A stretch of 64,000 nt of DNA from Saccharomycopsis crataegensis (lineage: Eukaryota; Ascomycota; Saccharomycetes; Ascoideales; Saccharomycopsidaceae), in assembly GCF_037102585.1 (NCBI RefSeq), contig NW_027043829.1:2542001-2606000 (forward strand), written 5' to 3'. The notes beneath the pieces are model-generated. The model ran no database searches. It worked only from the letters and a program-made list of their open reading frames with translations, and was not told the origin of the DNA. Shown piece after piece: positions 39,951 through 49,580 of this stretch; positions within the stretch are counted from its first letter, which is position 1; every line of letters starts with the position of its first letter. Position numbers and translations under genes: made by a program.

Positions 39951-40219
39951 TGCTTCTTTGCCAATTTTTTTTTTTTTTTGCACATGTAAATGTAGATATA
40001 ATATACAGTATGGGTAGTAGTTTCTATTTCTAAAGTATAATGAATTGTGTATGGAATTCGTGGTACCATATTCTTATTGAAATGCTTTCCACGAATTATT
40101 CTATCCTATTCTAGTAATTTGCAAAGCTATGGACAAATAATTACCCCCTAAAAATGACAAAAAGAATATGAAAAATGGAAAAGAAAATAAAATCTAATTT
40201 TCTTTGATAGGCGCTCCCA

Positions 40220-40888
40220 TTAGAACTTCTTGTTGATAATCAAGTTCTTCAACATGTCCCTACCGGTAAAGTATGCAGTGTACCCAAAGTTGTACAAATC
40301 AAGGGTACTCGAGAACAGATCGGCGAACCCAAATGGCAACATAGTTGGGATCCAACCTTGAGCCAATTCCAAAGCATAACTTTCAGAAGGCATTGCGTAT
40401 TGCTTGATGGTACCTTTTCTCAACCAGTGTTGATCACCTGGGAGGTACACTTCTTTTTCCAACCCGTTGGCAAATGACGCGTACTGTTCCCCTTGCAAGA
40501 TGGTGAAATAGTCATCGGAGAAATGGATTCCACTATGACCTTCAGTACCAGTGGCAGTACCAAAGAAGATCAAGTACTCGGAGATCGAAGCGTGGAGAAT
40601 GAACATGGTCCCCATGGCCCCGCCGGCGTTGTTGAACACCCATTCGTCATGATTTAACTCATTGATGTATTGTGAACCGTACACGGCAGCAAGTTCGTTA
40701 CGTACGTCTTGGAAGAGTTCAAAAGTGGTGGTGTTGAGGCCAGCGTGTTTAGCGAGGACCTGTTGACAGATCAGTTGGACCTCAGCATGGTCAAATATGA
40801 AGTTTGAAGGGAGCCAGGTGGTGAACAAGAAGTTGGCGATGTAGAAAAGAACGAGTGGGACGACACCCAAGTAGAAGAGGAGCTTCAT
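40220..40888 (-). CDS. ERG2: C-8 sterol isomerase
   Basis: Erg2 converts fecosterol to episterol (delta-8 to delta-7 shift) in the endoplasmic reticulum, a late step of ergosterol synthesis. The product is 222 residues, the same length as the Saccharomyces enzyme. It starts with one membrane helix ([20 protein letters not shown]), then [13 protein letters not shown]. The core follows: [62 protein letters not shown] and [30 protein letters not shown]. It ends with [15 protein letters not shown], as in Erg2 and the related sigma-1 receptor. I start at the ATG at 40888; the upstream extension lacks family support. A TATATAA box lies about 125 bases upstream. Confidence 0.97.
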   Translation of the reverse strand: MKLLFYLGVVPLVLFYIANFLFTTWLPSNFIFDHAEVQLICQQVLAKHAGLNTTTFELFQDVRNELAAVYGSQYINELNHDEWVFNNAGGAMGTMFILHASISEYLIFFGTATGTEGHSGIHFSDDYFTILQGEQYASFANGLEKEVYLPGDQHWLRKGTIKQYAMPSESYALELAQGWIPTMLPFGFADLFSSTLDLYNFGYTAYFTGRDMLKNLIINKKF

Positions 40889-41577
40889 TGTGTATTGATA
40901 TTGGGCCAAAGTCAACAGAAAGAAAGAGTTAAAATGAAGATTCAAAGTGATTTTTCTTTTTCATTTTTTTTTTTATTTTTTTTTATTTCTTCCGCACACA
41001 CATGTTTGAGTTTATATAATGAAATTTCCTCGTTTATTTGTATACGACTGCACGAGGGGCGGAAAAACAAAAACACGGAAAACGCCTGGAATTTCTGTTA
41101 TGATTTATTATTATCTCCGAAGAATTGTCAAGTTGCCAGTTATTACCAGAAATTAATAATATCCTAATGTGTAATAGATGCAATTGTGAAAGATTATTGC
41201 TGGGGGGGGGGAGTTTAATTTCCTACGGGGACTCCAAAAATATACAACAAAATCAATGGATAAAAATACAATAAAGAGATTTGACAAAACTATGAATGGC
41301 AAAGAGACGAAAATGAAGTGAAGTCAAAATAATAATGATAATAGTGATAATGAAAAAAGTATTGGCTTGACAATAGATTATTATCCCGTTGCAAATTGGG
41401 CAAACAAGATAATGACAATAAGATAATGAAGAATCATGGTGGTTTTGACGCATTTCTTGATTACAATGCCATGTTCCAAATTATAATGCTGGCACATTAA
41501 CATGATCAAAAACTAGCTCCTGGCCATCAAGAATTGCTATTAGCCTTTCCTTTCCTTTTTTTTTTTTTTTTTTGGAA
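40889..41577. other. Intergenic region, DPM3/ERG2
   Basis: About 690 bases holding the ERG2 promoter and the DPM3 3' end. It contains T runs near 40967-40985 and 41558-41574 and an uninterrupted run of G (about 41203-41211). Short open frames here are not convincing. Confidence 0.5.
41012..41018 (-). promoter_or_regulatory. TATA box of ERG2
   Basis: TATATAA on the minus strand lies about 125 bases upstream of the ERG2 ATG, a normal yeast TATA distance. Confidence 0.5.
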
Positions 41578-42122
41578 TTACTCAATATCAACAGAGTTCT
41601 TCTTGAGGAAAGTCTTGGCTTCGGCAATTTGTTCGACCAATTCCTTGTACTTGTCTTCTTTGTCCTTGAAAGTGATCACGTCGTAACCTAAGGTACCGAG
41701 AGAGTAAGCACCAAATGAAATAAGAGCCCACCAAGGCAACTAAAAGAAAAATTGAATTAGTATATTATTCAAAATAATTAAACAGAACACGCAATTGATT
41801 GAAGATGACAAGCGTGAAATATACTGGCTCCTTTATTCAAGTAAATATTCAACATTATAAATATTGGAACATTTCTACCAATACGTTCCTCTAACATTCA
41901 ATTTTTTTTTTTTTTCTCCTGTGAATGATTCCTGATTATCATCTTCATAAATTCAGACTATTCTTTTGATATTGGAAAATCGTCTAGTGGTCAAGTAACA
42001 CTTACCAATGGGATTATTTGAGAGAAGATTGGTTCTGGAGTTGGGATGGTTCCAGTCAACAAAGCAGTGTAAATGGTGAATAACACAAAGAAGGTCAAGG
42101 CAGCATTAGTGGCACGGGTCAT
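41578..42122 (-). CDS. DPM3: Dolichol-phosphate mannose synthase subunit Dpm3, two exons
   Basis: Exon 1 (42006-42122) encodes 39 residues starting MTRATNAALTFFVLFTIYTA. Exon 2 (41578-41739) encodes 53 residues starting LPWWALISFGAYSLGTLGYD. The 266-base intron has GTAAGT, a TACTAAT branch point and TTTTAG. The spliced product is 92 residues, the length of human DPM3. The second membrane span and the motif YSLGTLGYDVITFKD-KEDKYKELVEQIAEAK match human [31 protein letters not shown] closely. Dpm3 anchors the catalytic Dpm1 in the ER membrane through its C-terminal coiled coil. Saccharomyces uses a single self-anchored Dpm1 and has no Dpm3, so this yeast probably has the three-subunit enzyme. 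Dpm1 and Dpm2 are not in this window. Confidence 0.9.
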
Positions 42123-42767
42123 TTTTGTAAAGATCAATTATTGGGTGAACACTTGGAATATAAAAGTATTAAACTGGCAAACCTTTCCAAATGACAGATT
42201 TTGTTTTTGTTTATTGTTTTTTTTTTCATCATTTTGACAAGTTTTTTGTACGGCTGCGTAAGTGATTATGTAAGAATCGCGCGGACATTGGTGAGTGCAT
42301 TATGTAATCGATGAGTACACTACACTGCCTACTGGGCAATCTAGCCAGAACCATTTGACATACCAGAAGGAATATTAATTGAGTATATAAATAACGCTGA
42401 CAGTCAGTGAAGGAAAGTTTACAGAAATTGAAAACACGCTAGATATTTCATTATTAAACCCTGTTGATTAAAAAACAGCATTCCAAAAAAGTAAATTAAA
42501 TTAAATTAAATTAAATTAAATTAAATTAAATTAAATTAAATTAAACTAAACTAAACTAAACCCAAAAACCCATAACTAAGAAATCATAAAAACAGTAAGT
42601 GATAATCTCGCAATACAAGCAGCAAAGCCTTCTAGTTTTGACCCCGCAGATGCCAAATGAACCAATATAGCTGCTGGAAAAGTCTATACCCCCCTCCAAA
42701 AAAAAAAAAAAAAAGAAAAAACAACAAAAAATATAGGCAGGCAAGCCCACTCAAATGAGGCGAGCTA
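42123..42767. other. Intergenic region upstream of DPM3
   Basis: About 645 bases containing the DPM3 promoter, the pentanucleotide array listed separately, and an A run at about 42698-42718. No gene seen. Confidence 0.5.
42492..42560 (+). repeat. TAAAT pentanucleotide array ending in TAAAC
   Basis: About eleven TAAAT units are followed by about three TAAAC units. The units are perfect within each block, which suggests recent expansion. It lies about 370 bases upstream of DPM3. Confidence 0.9.
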
Positions 42768-43220
42768 TCAGTAATCAAGGAAATCATTGTATACATCATT
42801 TATTCTCCCAGTGGTGGTGGCGCCACCGGTGCTCAGGGAAAGTGCGATTGCTGCTGCTGCTGCTGTTTCTTCTTCTTTTTCTTTTTCTTCTTCTGGAGCA
42901 ACCCCATCTCTAGTGCTTTTGATATTTCCAATCTTTATTATTTCAATGACAATAGCTGCGAACTCATCATCGTCGATGTAATTATTGTTGATGGCACTGG
43001 TGCTAACTATGGATAGTGGGTCTGCATTTGTGGTAAATGAAGTGACAATAGACCTGCGTTTCGGCAATACACAGTATGGGTCGAATAATATTGTGCCAAT
43101 GAATAGTATTGAGGATATAATAGTGACCAAGAGGATATTTTCTCTGATCATATGGTAATGTCGATGCTGTCTTTGTCGTTGTTGACTTTCCAAGTCAAAC
43201 TTCTCTGATGCGTTTGACAT
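42768..43220 (-). CDS. Small single-span membrane protein, not recognised
   Basis: A 150-residue frame from the ATG at 43220; a longer frame upstream has no ATG. The N-terminus MSNASEKFDLESQQRQRQHRHYH is polar and basic. One hydrophobic helix follows, ENILLVTIISSILFIGTILF (about residues 27-46). The C-terminal part is polar with an acidic EEEKEKEEE run and an alanine run, ending NDVYNDFLDY. The profile fits a small type II membrane protein. No family is recognised. Three TATAAATA boxes lie 68, 120 and 150 bases upstream on the correct strand, two of them in a duplicated 30-bp segment. This makes a real, regulated gene plausible. Confidence 0.5.
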   Translation of the reverse strand: MSNASEKFDLESQQRQRQHRHYHMIRENILLVTIISSILFIGTILFDPYCVLPKRRSIVTSFTTNADPLSIVSTSAINNNYIDDDEFAAIVIEIIKIGNIKSTRDGVAPEEEKEKEEETAAAAAIALSLSTGGATTTGRINDVYNDFLDY

Positions 43221-43338
43221 TGTGCTAGCGGTAACAATACTCTCAAGATGAATGAGGATCGAAGACAAGGTGATGCCCTAGGACAACTATTTATACACCT
43301 CAGTATTGAGGAGACCACATGGAAGGAGATACAAGACG

Positions 43339-43398
43339 GTATTTATACACATGGTGTGGACAAACAATGTATTTATATACATGGTGTGGACAAACAAT
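43339..43398 (-). promoter_or_regulatory. Duplicated 30-bp TATA-bearing segment
   Basis: Two adjacent 30-bp copies (43339-43368 and 43369-43398) differ at one base. Each contains TATAAATA on the minus strand followed, on the plus strand, by CATGGTGTGGACAAACAAT. A third TATAAATA (43288-43295) lies closer to the small membrane-protein gene. Promoter role is inferred. Confidence 0.55.
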
Positions 43399-44686
43399 CG
43401 TGCAATTTATGTGGTTCCCAAACTTTTCGTTGGTTCCCAAAAGGGTCACAAAACGTTTTTTTCCAGAGGAATGTTTCCGAGGCCGGGTGGGAGCACCTAA
43501 TTAATATTATTATTATTATTACGAGTATTTCCTCTTTTTTTTCCTTTTCTTTTTCTTTTTTTTTTCCTGTATCCCTTTTATTATATATGTATTATATCCA
43601 TTTTATATCTATTTTACGCCTATGTTACATCTACTAGATAACTGTTCAAGTGCTCTTCATTCTTTTAATTTCGGTGTTGTATAATAATACACCAAATAAA
43701 AATTACAGTCTGATAAAATACCCGTAGAACAAAAAATGCTCGACACCTGCAATACAGTAACATTACTTTCTTTAATAAAAAGCTTCCTTAAGAACCTGGT
43801 AATATAAAGTTTGAATTGCTTAGTTCATTACAACATATCCAATCCCATGTAATGCTACTACTCGCTGCTCCAGCAGGAAAAAACCACCCCAATTGGCGAT
43901 TGCCAAGATCGCCAATAAACGGCTCGGGGTCTCTTCTAACTTATTAATTGGCAAAACTTAGTAATAGAGTTCAGGTCAGTCGTTAAAGATGCCCCAGCAA
44001 AGCAAAACACCTTTTAATGTAGCTTCTTCCTGTCTGTTGCATTATTTTCTCAGAAGAAACTCAGAAAACAAAAAAAAAAGTTAAGAAAAAGCCCGCCAAA
44101 AACCACGCCCAGGAGCTATTACGGTCCAATAGAACCAGTAATACAGGACTAACCTAGCCTTTTCTCTGTTTTGATTTCTGATTCTTTGATCTATATTGAC
44201 TTACCCCCGAATTATTAAAGAATTTCTCTCGTGCTCGGGTGTGGGGTGTGTGGTGTGTGTCTGTGTGTCCGTGTGTATAATACTATAGAAACTTAATATA
44301 CTACTGTGAATAAATGACCTTCACACTCGATTGGAACACACAAACTAAATACAAATAAACAACCAAGCCAAAGTATACGGATCAACCAAGGAAGATGAGC
44401 ATTCATGGGAGAACAGACAGAACATATCGGTACGTCCTACAATAATTGCTACGCACACCGTTGCTGGATAAAGGCACAGAAAATAAATAACTTTTAGAAG
44501 ACAAAATTGTTGCTAGACATATAAAGAGGGACAAGAATAAATGAATATATGTATATATATATATATATAAATTATGTAACTAAGACAATGATTATAAAGA
44601 CAATATTATTACTGGCATAGCTATTATATCCCGATGCTCGAAATCTTTCAAAAGCACCGTGTTTCAGAACAGTTCAAATAAAATTA
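43399..44686. other. Long gene-free region upstream of the small membrane-protein gene
   Basis: About 1.3 kb to SEN34. It has an interrupted T/C-rich run (43530-43566), an inverted repeat TTGGCGAT...ATCGCCAA (43893-43915), a TG-rich tract (44233-44277) and a TA repeat near 44543-44568. A 16-codon frame at 44394 with a GTACGT inside it was considered as an exon and rejected. Confidence 0.5.
44233..44277 (+). repeat. TG-rich, telomere-like tract
   Basis: An irregular run of TG, GGTGTGGGG and TGTGTGTC units. It resembles irregular yeast telomere repeats or Rap1 sites but lies in an ordinary intergenic region. Confidence 0.6.
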
Positions 44687-45844
44687 TCAACCAAATCCTG
44701 CCCACTCCACAGAGAAATTCACAACCTCCTTATCTCCATTACCATCAAACAATGCATTGATAAATCCATCAATTTCCTCCGTTGCACTATTGCTGCTGCT
44801 CTCAGCATCCTTTATCTTCTCTTTTGGCTTTATCCCACTGACAACCCATAATTTTTTCACTCCCACTGCCAATCTCCCACCATTTACAAATCGCATCAAA
44901 TCTATTTCTTCATCCCAGTTGAAAAAATTCACAATGTGGTGCGAGTGGTATCGTAATGGATCCCCAGGATACACAACAAACTTTGAGCCGAATTTCAACC
45001 CCGGCAATACGTAGTATTGAGAAGTTTCTGCTCGTGAATGGATCGATTGAATGAACCTCACACTACTGATGAGTCGATCGCAACGATGGCGCAACTTTTC
45101 TAAATCAACTCCGGCAGTTCCCACCGCAACCGCGTTGTCAATAGTATCGTAGATCAAATTATCAATTTCAAGGTGGGAAACATCAACCACGCCATTATAC
45201 TTGTTAATTAAATGATTCTTGATATACCCAAACAACATGCGTCGCTGGAAACCATCCGAATGTTGAATAATCTCCACGAGCCAATCATAATTTGACAATC
45301 CACGCGAACTGTCTTCAGTTTTGTAGAAGATCAAATTGATATTAGAAGAGTCTACCTCAATTTCCTTTTGTGATTCTTCTGCCAATAAATCATGGTTTGA
45401 GATACCTTCTTCTTTTCCAATATCACTTTGCAAACCTTCGGTTTTTTGCTTATTTCGCTGCTGCTTTTTCTTGGTCTTTTGCAAGAAAAAGTGCCGTTTT
45501 TCAAAAATTTCTCGCTGCTTCTGCTTGATATCCTTCTTGTGACCCTCCCATAATTTATTCAAATACTTCTCCGTATCCTCGTCAGTCCAAGTCTCAAAAA
45601 ACTGATGTGTCACTTGCTTTTCATGGATCAAGTAAGCACGCCCCATCGCCACAAGATATAATACCTCTTCGATTGATAATTGAAGGGGAACACTTAGAAA
45701 AATCGATTGTTGTGGGGCCACTGGTAAAGTACCTGACAATACCCCGAGGACATGATACTCTTCACGCAAGATCTTAATATCTGGCAAATCAAATACAAGG
45801 GCACGGTTCCCCACTATGGTAATTGGGATCTTCCTCTTCACCAT
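44687..45844 (-). CDS. SEN34: tRNA-splicing endonuclease catalytic subunit Sen34
   Basis: Sen34 cleaves the 3' splice site of intron-containing pre-tRNAs; three such tRNA genes are in this same window. The N-terminus reads NRALVFDLPDIKILREEYHVLG and YLVAMGRAYLIHE, as in the family. The middle is a charged, Gln/Lys-rich linker. The C-terminal nuclease domain has YYVLPGLKFGSKFVVYPGDPLRYHSHHIV, which holds the conserved Tyr, His (RYHSHH) and, after GGRLAVGVKKLWVV, the Lys of the catalytic triad. In Saccharomyces the matching stretch is FLVYPGDPLRYHSH. Length is 385 residues, against 275 there, mainly because of the linker. The start is the first ATG at 45844. Divergent from NCA2. Confidence 0.93.
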   Translation of the reverse strand: MVKRKIPITIVGNRALVFDLPDIKILREEYHVLGVLSGTLPVAPQQSIFLSVPLQLSIEEVLYLVAMGRAYLIHEKQVTHQFFETWTDEDTEKYLNKLWEGHKKDIKQKQREIFEKRHFFLQKTKKKQQRNKQKTEGLQSDIGKEEGISNHDLLAEESQKEIEVDSSNINLIFYKTEDSSRGLSNYDWLVEIIQHSDGFQRRMLFGYIKNHLINKYNGVVDVSHLEIDNLIYDTIDNAVAVGTAGVDLEKLRHRCDRLISSVRFIQSIHSRAETSQYYVLPGLKFGSKFVVYPGDPLRYHSHHIVNFFNWDEEIDLMRFVNGGRLAVGVKKLWVVSGIKPKEKIKDAESSSNSATEEIDGFINALFDGNGDKEVVNFSVEWAGFG

Positions 45845-46064
45845 TGAGCCCTTTAAATATTTCCTCTCTACTTCTTTTGCTATCTATACTATATATAAAT
45901 TATAAAAAAACAATTACATGTTAAGACTTTCCTTAGCGCACAGAGAATTTTTTTTCTTTGGTTGGCGGCCCCGGTGCTCATCTCACAACAACAAAAATCT
46001 TTGTATCTTTCTGATTATCACCGATCTTTATATTTGATCTTACTCCCATTAGCAATTGAACAGG

Positions 46065-48311
46065 ATGGGACCATCGTTGAAGATCTCATTTGCTTCTCGC
46101 GTGAGAGGCCTTGATTCCCATGCTCAGGAACTTCTCATTGGAATATACGAACGGAACCCCCAATTCAATTCGCATCTCCTTATTGAAGAGTACGTTGCTG
46201 ACGAGTCCAATGCCAGTGCCATTGGTGAGAGATTCACAGACTATGCCAGAATAATTGAAGATGCTACCGTTTTAAAATATGCCTTCATGGAAGTTTTTAA
46301 GAAACTAGACGGTAAAAGAAAACCCAAATCGGCAAAGAAGAAAAAAAGATCCAAGAAACATGTAGCCAACTATATCAGTTATCCTACAAGCACCGGATCT
46401 AATAATGTCTCATTTTCTGATGCCATCTCCTCAGCAAATGATATTGACACTTATACCATTTCCCAGATCTTTAAAAATGGATCGGTGGCGGAAAAATTAG
46501 CAGCATCATTAAATAAAGTGAAATCGACTAATGGAGACTTTCCCCAAACGATTGTCGAGGAACTCCAAGATATTTTGACCCTTGAGACTTTACTCGTATC
46601 ATATTTGATTTATTGCCACTATCAAAAAATTGCCGATGCCCTTCTTACCGCAAACTTTGAGATAATCTCTCATTTATCCTACTATCAAGACTTACAGGAC
46701 GATCAATGGTATTTCCGCAAACTTTATCATATGCTCAGAATTTTGCCCGAGGTGGCCAGTGTTTTTGCCTTTGGAGTTTGGAGTGAAGCTAAAGGTATCG
46801 TGTCTCAAGACCGATCTGGATCATATATCACCACCGCCAACGCCACAAAATTGGCCCGTATCACCGCAGAATCTTTTTGGGGTAATGTTAACACTGTCAG
46901 CAAGTTACCTTACAATGTTTTGGCTACTGGTTTGAGAGGCTATCAAGGAGTTGGAATCTCTGCTTTTGGAAAATCCAAAATAGATACTCGTAGTAGAAAC
47001 CCTGTCTCGATAATTCTACAACCTTTCAAATTGGTGCTCCATGTGGTAAAGAACTATGCCGACTGGTTTTATAGTTTATTCGAATATCCTGTTGCCCTCA
47101 TTGATGGATACTTCAATACCAAGGTCACAAAGCTTGAAGAGTTGAAGTATCAAAACATTGAAAAATTGGGAGCTTTGATCAAAGAATTCCCAGAAGATTA
47201 CAATACCAAGACCGAATCATCTGCCGTGAATCAGAAATCAATTCTCAAGCTTCAGTACATTCTTGCCAATGATGATCTTGAGAAAATCTCCAATTATGAA
47301 ATCGCAGCTAAAAGTAGCGGCTCTTTGGATTTTGGAGTGCTTTCTCATGCCATTCCTACTTTCCGCACCAATTTCTCCAAAAGAATCAATGCCCTTGCAG
47401 CTCCTCAATCAATTGCTTCTCATTGGCCGCTTATTGGGTTTGCCTTACTTTATGGGCCATCTTCTGCCATCCAAATTTTCCAATCGCGTTATGACATTGC
47501 TAATTGGATTCGTGAGAATTTGTTGCAAACTATTATGAAGTTTTACGAAAACTGGGTCGCAGCTCCAGTCCTCAACATCATTGCCACCGTCCGCCATGAT
47601 GATTCATCGCAGATTTCTATCACCGGCAAAAAATCATTGACCAGTGATATCGAATCGCTTGAGCGGATGATTGTTGGGTACCTTTCTAAAACCAACGGAG
47701 GGATTTCTACCGAACAAATGGCAATCATCAAGCAGAATGTCCACGATGGTGACTTGACCCCATTTATGGTGGACTACGAGCAACAAATCGCTAGTCCAAT
47801 CCGTAGTCTTGTGGCCGGGGACCTTTTACAATCTTTGCTCATTCAGGTGCAGAAAGTCAAGGTGGATGGAGATCTTGTGATCAGCGGCATTGATAAGCTT
47901 CTCAAGAGCCAAGAACTTGTGTTTGAGTGTATTGCGGTGCTTCCTGCAGGACTCGTATTGATTTGGTTCCTTGGCACTTGTAGAGAAGTGGCCAAAAGGG
48001 GTTGGAGAGGAATTTGGTCGCCAAATAAAGGGAAATACCGGGAAGCTCTGAGACAGAATTTGAATCAATTGGAAAGACTTTTGATTTTGGATACCCAGGA
48101 GGAGAAAGGGACTGAAGATTATTATTCCATTGGGGAAATGGCGATTGAAGTGTTGTTGTTGCAGTATAATTTGGATAAGATCATTCCAAGAAACGTGAAG
48201 AAATACGTGGATGTCGACATTGGTGATTTGAGTAGCAGAGAATTCGATAGTAAATTGAAGATTATGGTGGTGGAGAAAATGTGGAGAAACTACAACCGTT
48301 ATTTGGAGTAA
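46065..48311 (+). CDS. NCA2: Nca2, mitochondrial outer-membrane/ATP synthase expression factor
   Basis: Nca2 in Saccharomyces is needed for normal expression of the mitochondrial ATP6/ATP8 transcript. The 748-residue product carries the NCA2 domain in its C-terminal half. Family stretches include NATKLARITAESFWGNVNTV, LRGYQGVGISAFGK, PIRSLVAGDLLQSLLIQVQKVKVDG, the block DKLLKSQELVFECIAVLPAGLVL with a membrane span, and LNQLERLLILDTQ. Two possible spans lie near residues 455-475 and 620-640. I use the ATG at 46065, since the frame upstream of it has no ATG. The N-terminal 250 residues are less conserved and contain a basic patch (KRKPKSAKKKKRSKK). The molecular activity is unknown in any species. 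Confidence 0.9.
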   Translation: MGPSLKISFASRVRGLDSHAQELLIGIYERNPQFNSHLLIEEYVADESNASAIGERFTDYARIIEDATVLKYAFMEVFKKLDGKRKPKSAKKKKRSKKHVANYISYPTSTGSNNVSFSDAISSANDIDTYTISQIFKNGSVAEKLAASLNKVKSTNGDFPQTIVEELQDILTLETLLVSYLIYCHYQKIADALLTANFEIISHLSYYQDLQDDQWYFRKLYHMLRILPEVASVFAFGVWSEAKGIVSQDRSGSYITTANATKLARITAESFWGNVNTVSKLPYNVLATGLRGYQGVGISAFGKSKIDTRSRNPVSIILQPFKLVLHVVKNYADWFYSLFEYPVALIDGYFNTKVTKLEELKYQNIEKLGALIKEFPEDYNTKTESSAVNQKSILKLQYILANDDLEKISNYEIAAKSSGSLDFGVLSHAIPTFRTNFSKRINALAAPQSIASHWPLIGFALLYGPSSAIQIFQSRYDIANWIRENLLQTIMKFYENWVAAPVLNIIATVRHDDSSQISITGKKSLTSDIESLERMIVGYLSKTNGGISTEQMAIIKQNVHDGDLTPFMVDYEQQIASPIRSLVAGDLLQSLLIQVQKVKVDGDLVISGIDKLLKSQELVFECIAVLPAGLVLIWFLGTCREVAKRGWRGIWSPNKGKYREALRQNLNQLERLLILDTQEEKGTEDYYSIGEMAIEVLLLQYNLDKIIPRNVKKYVDVDIGDLSSREFDSKLKIMVVEKMWRNYNRYLE

Positions 48312-48833
48312 ATTACATAATTTATGTTTGGAGTAAAATAATACATATACATTAGAGATTTTCATTTCTTATGAGTCGTATCAGATTTTTCAAGAAAGTG
48401 AAAGCGAACGGTAGATACATAAAAAACTTTCAGCATAGATCTTCATAGTGATACTATATAATCTTATAAGATAGGTGGATCTTCATTGTTATATTATAAA
48501 ACCATAGATGAAACACTTCAGTATCCCAAAGTTGCAAAAAAAAAAAAAAAAAAAAAATGAATAAAAGGTATCCCAAAAGCTCAAGAAAAAAAAAAAAATC
48601 ACAAAGAACTGTAAAATTAAAATAAGATATGATTAAAATAACATGTATGTACGTACTGAAAATAAAAAGAGAACAAAAAAAAAAATCAATTAACAAAAAC
48701 GACAAGATATTCAAGATATTGGATTTCTAGTAAATATATAGTTGGTAAATACAACAGCTACGCAGCATCACAGCACAAAAAAAAAACAACCATGATACGA
48801 ATTGGAGTAATCGCCAGAATGATTGAAACCAAA
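48312..48833. other. Convergent intergenic region, NCA2/PIN3
   Basis: About 520 bases with several long A runs (about 48537-48557, 48585-48597, 48774-48786). No gene seen. Confidence 0.5.
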
Positions 48834-49580
48834 CTAGAAGATGGAATTGATAAGATCAGAACCAATGGTTGCCCCAGCACCGAAAATGGCTGCATTACCC
48901 AACTTCTTACCGAATTTCTTTGCCACACCATCGCCTTGTGGCTGTTGTTGTTGTTGTTGTTGTTGTGGTTCTTGGACTTGTTGGGGTTGAGGTTGCGGAT
49001 AATAGTTTGTAGAAGCAGGAGGGAAAGGAGATGGACTGTATTGTTGTTGTGGTGGTGGCTGATATTGCGGTTGATATTGTGGTTGATACTGTGGCTGATT
49101 GTATTGGTATTTTTCATCAGCACCGCGGTGTTTCTCATCTGGAGCAGATGAAGGTTTGCAATAGTTCGATGGGAACATCCCGGTACGTCCATTAGATATT
49201 CCTTTGCTCCAGTTTGGATTTGGTTTTTCAATCACCTTGATACGGTCCCCGGCACGAAGCGGGAGGTCTTCTGGTTGTTGGGCAGCGTAATCATAAAGCG
49301 CTTCAACCCATTCTTCAGGACCAGCAGACGAAGCGTAGCTTGGAGGAGCAGGAGAAGGAGCGTTCGAAGTAGGAGCCGAAGCTCTACTGGTCGCAGCTTC
49401 AGTGATGGCACTGGCGGTGGAGCCTTGGAGAGTGGCGGCTGGGGTGCCTTCTTGATATTTTGCTGGCAAAGATTTCACCACACTATCATAAAACGATTGA
49501 GTGATCACGTCGGAATCAAGAAGAAACTCGAGTTCGGTTTTCACGGTCGTGAGGGAACGGTTGATGAGTGCCTTGGACAT
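48834..49580 (-). CDS. PIN3: SH3-domain protein of the Lsb1/Pin3 family
   Basis: A 248-residue actin-patch protein that in Saccharomyces binds Las17 (the partner of Vrp1) and influences prion formation. The N-terminus MSKALINRSLTTVKTELEFL matches Lsb1/Pin3. One SH3 domain spans residues 91-143, with ALYDYAAQQPEDLPLRAGD, the tryptophan in NPNWSKG and MFPSNYCKP. It is followed by a Gln/Pro/Tyr-rich stretch (about 150-220) with QPQY repeats, the low-complexity part that makes Pin3 aggregation-prone. The C-terminus KKFGKKLGNAAIFGAGATIGSDLINSIF is also family-typical. Orthology to LSB1 versus PIN3/LSB2 cannot be split, as these are duplicates in Saccharomyces. Start is the first ATG. Confidence 0.9.
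   Translation of the reverse strand: MSKALINRSLTTVKTELEFLLDSDVITQSFYDSVVKSLPAKYQEGTPAATLQGSTASAITEAATSRASAPTSNAPSPAPPSYASSAGPEEWVEALYDYAAQQPEDLPLRAGDRIKVIEKPNPNWSKGISNGRTGMFPSNYCKPSSAPDEKHRGADEKYQYNQPQYQPQYQPQYQPPPQQQYSPSPFPPASTNYYPQPQPQQVQEPQQQQQQQQPQGDGVAKKFGKKLGNAAIFGAGATIGSDLINSIF

Larger units (their letters stand above)
38150..40219. other. Long convergent intergenic region with microsatellites
   Basis: About 2.07 kb between FCY2 and ERG2. It holds an AAT repeat running into an AAG repeat (about 38774-38824), a 17-bp TTTTGTTTTATTTTTGC repeat (about 38992-39040), an AAAG-rich run near 39180-39212, a T run at 39966-39979 and a possible gene remnant at 39639-39950 listed separately. No intact gene recognised. 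Confidence 0.5.

Noticed and set aside
42492-42560. TAAAT/TAAAC array as a telomere relic
   Set aside because: The repeat is a perfect pentanucleotide low in G and C, unlike yeast telomeres; a microsatellite explains it.
44394-44520. A 12-codon exon ending at GTACGT (44394-44430) with a TTTTAG further on, as a hidden split gene
   Set aside because: No branch point, and the downstream frame stops after a few codons in every phase.
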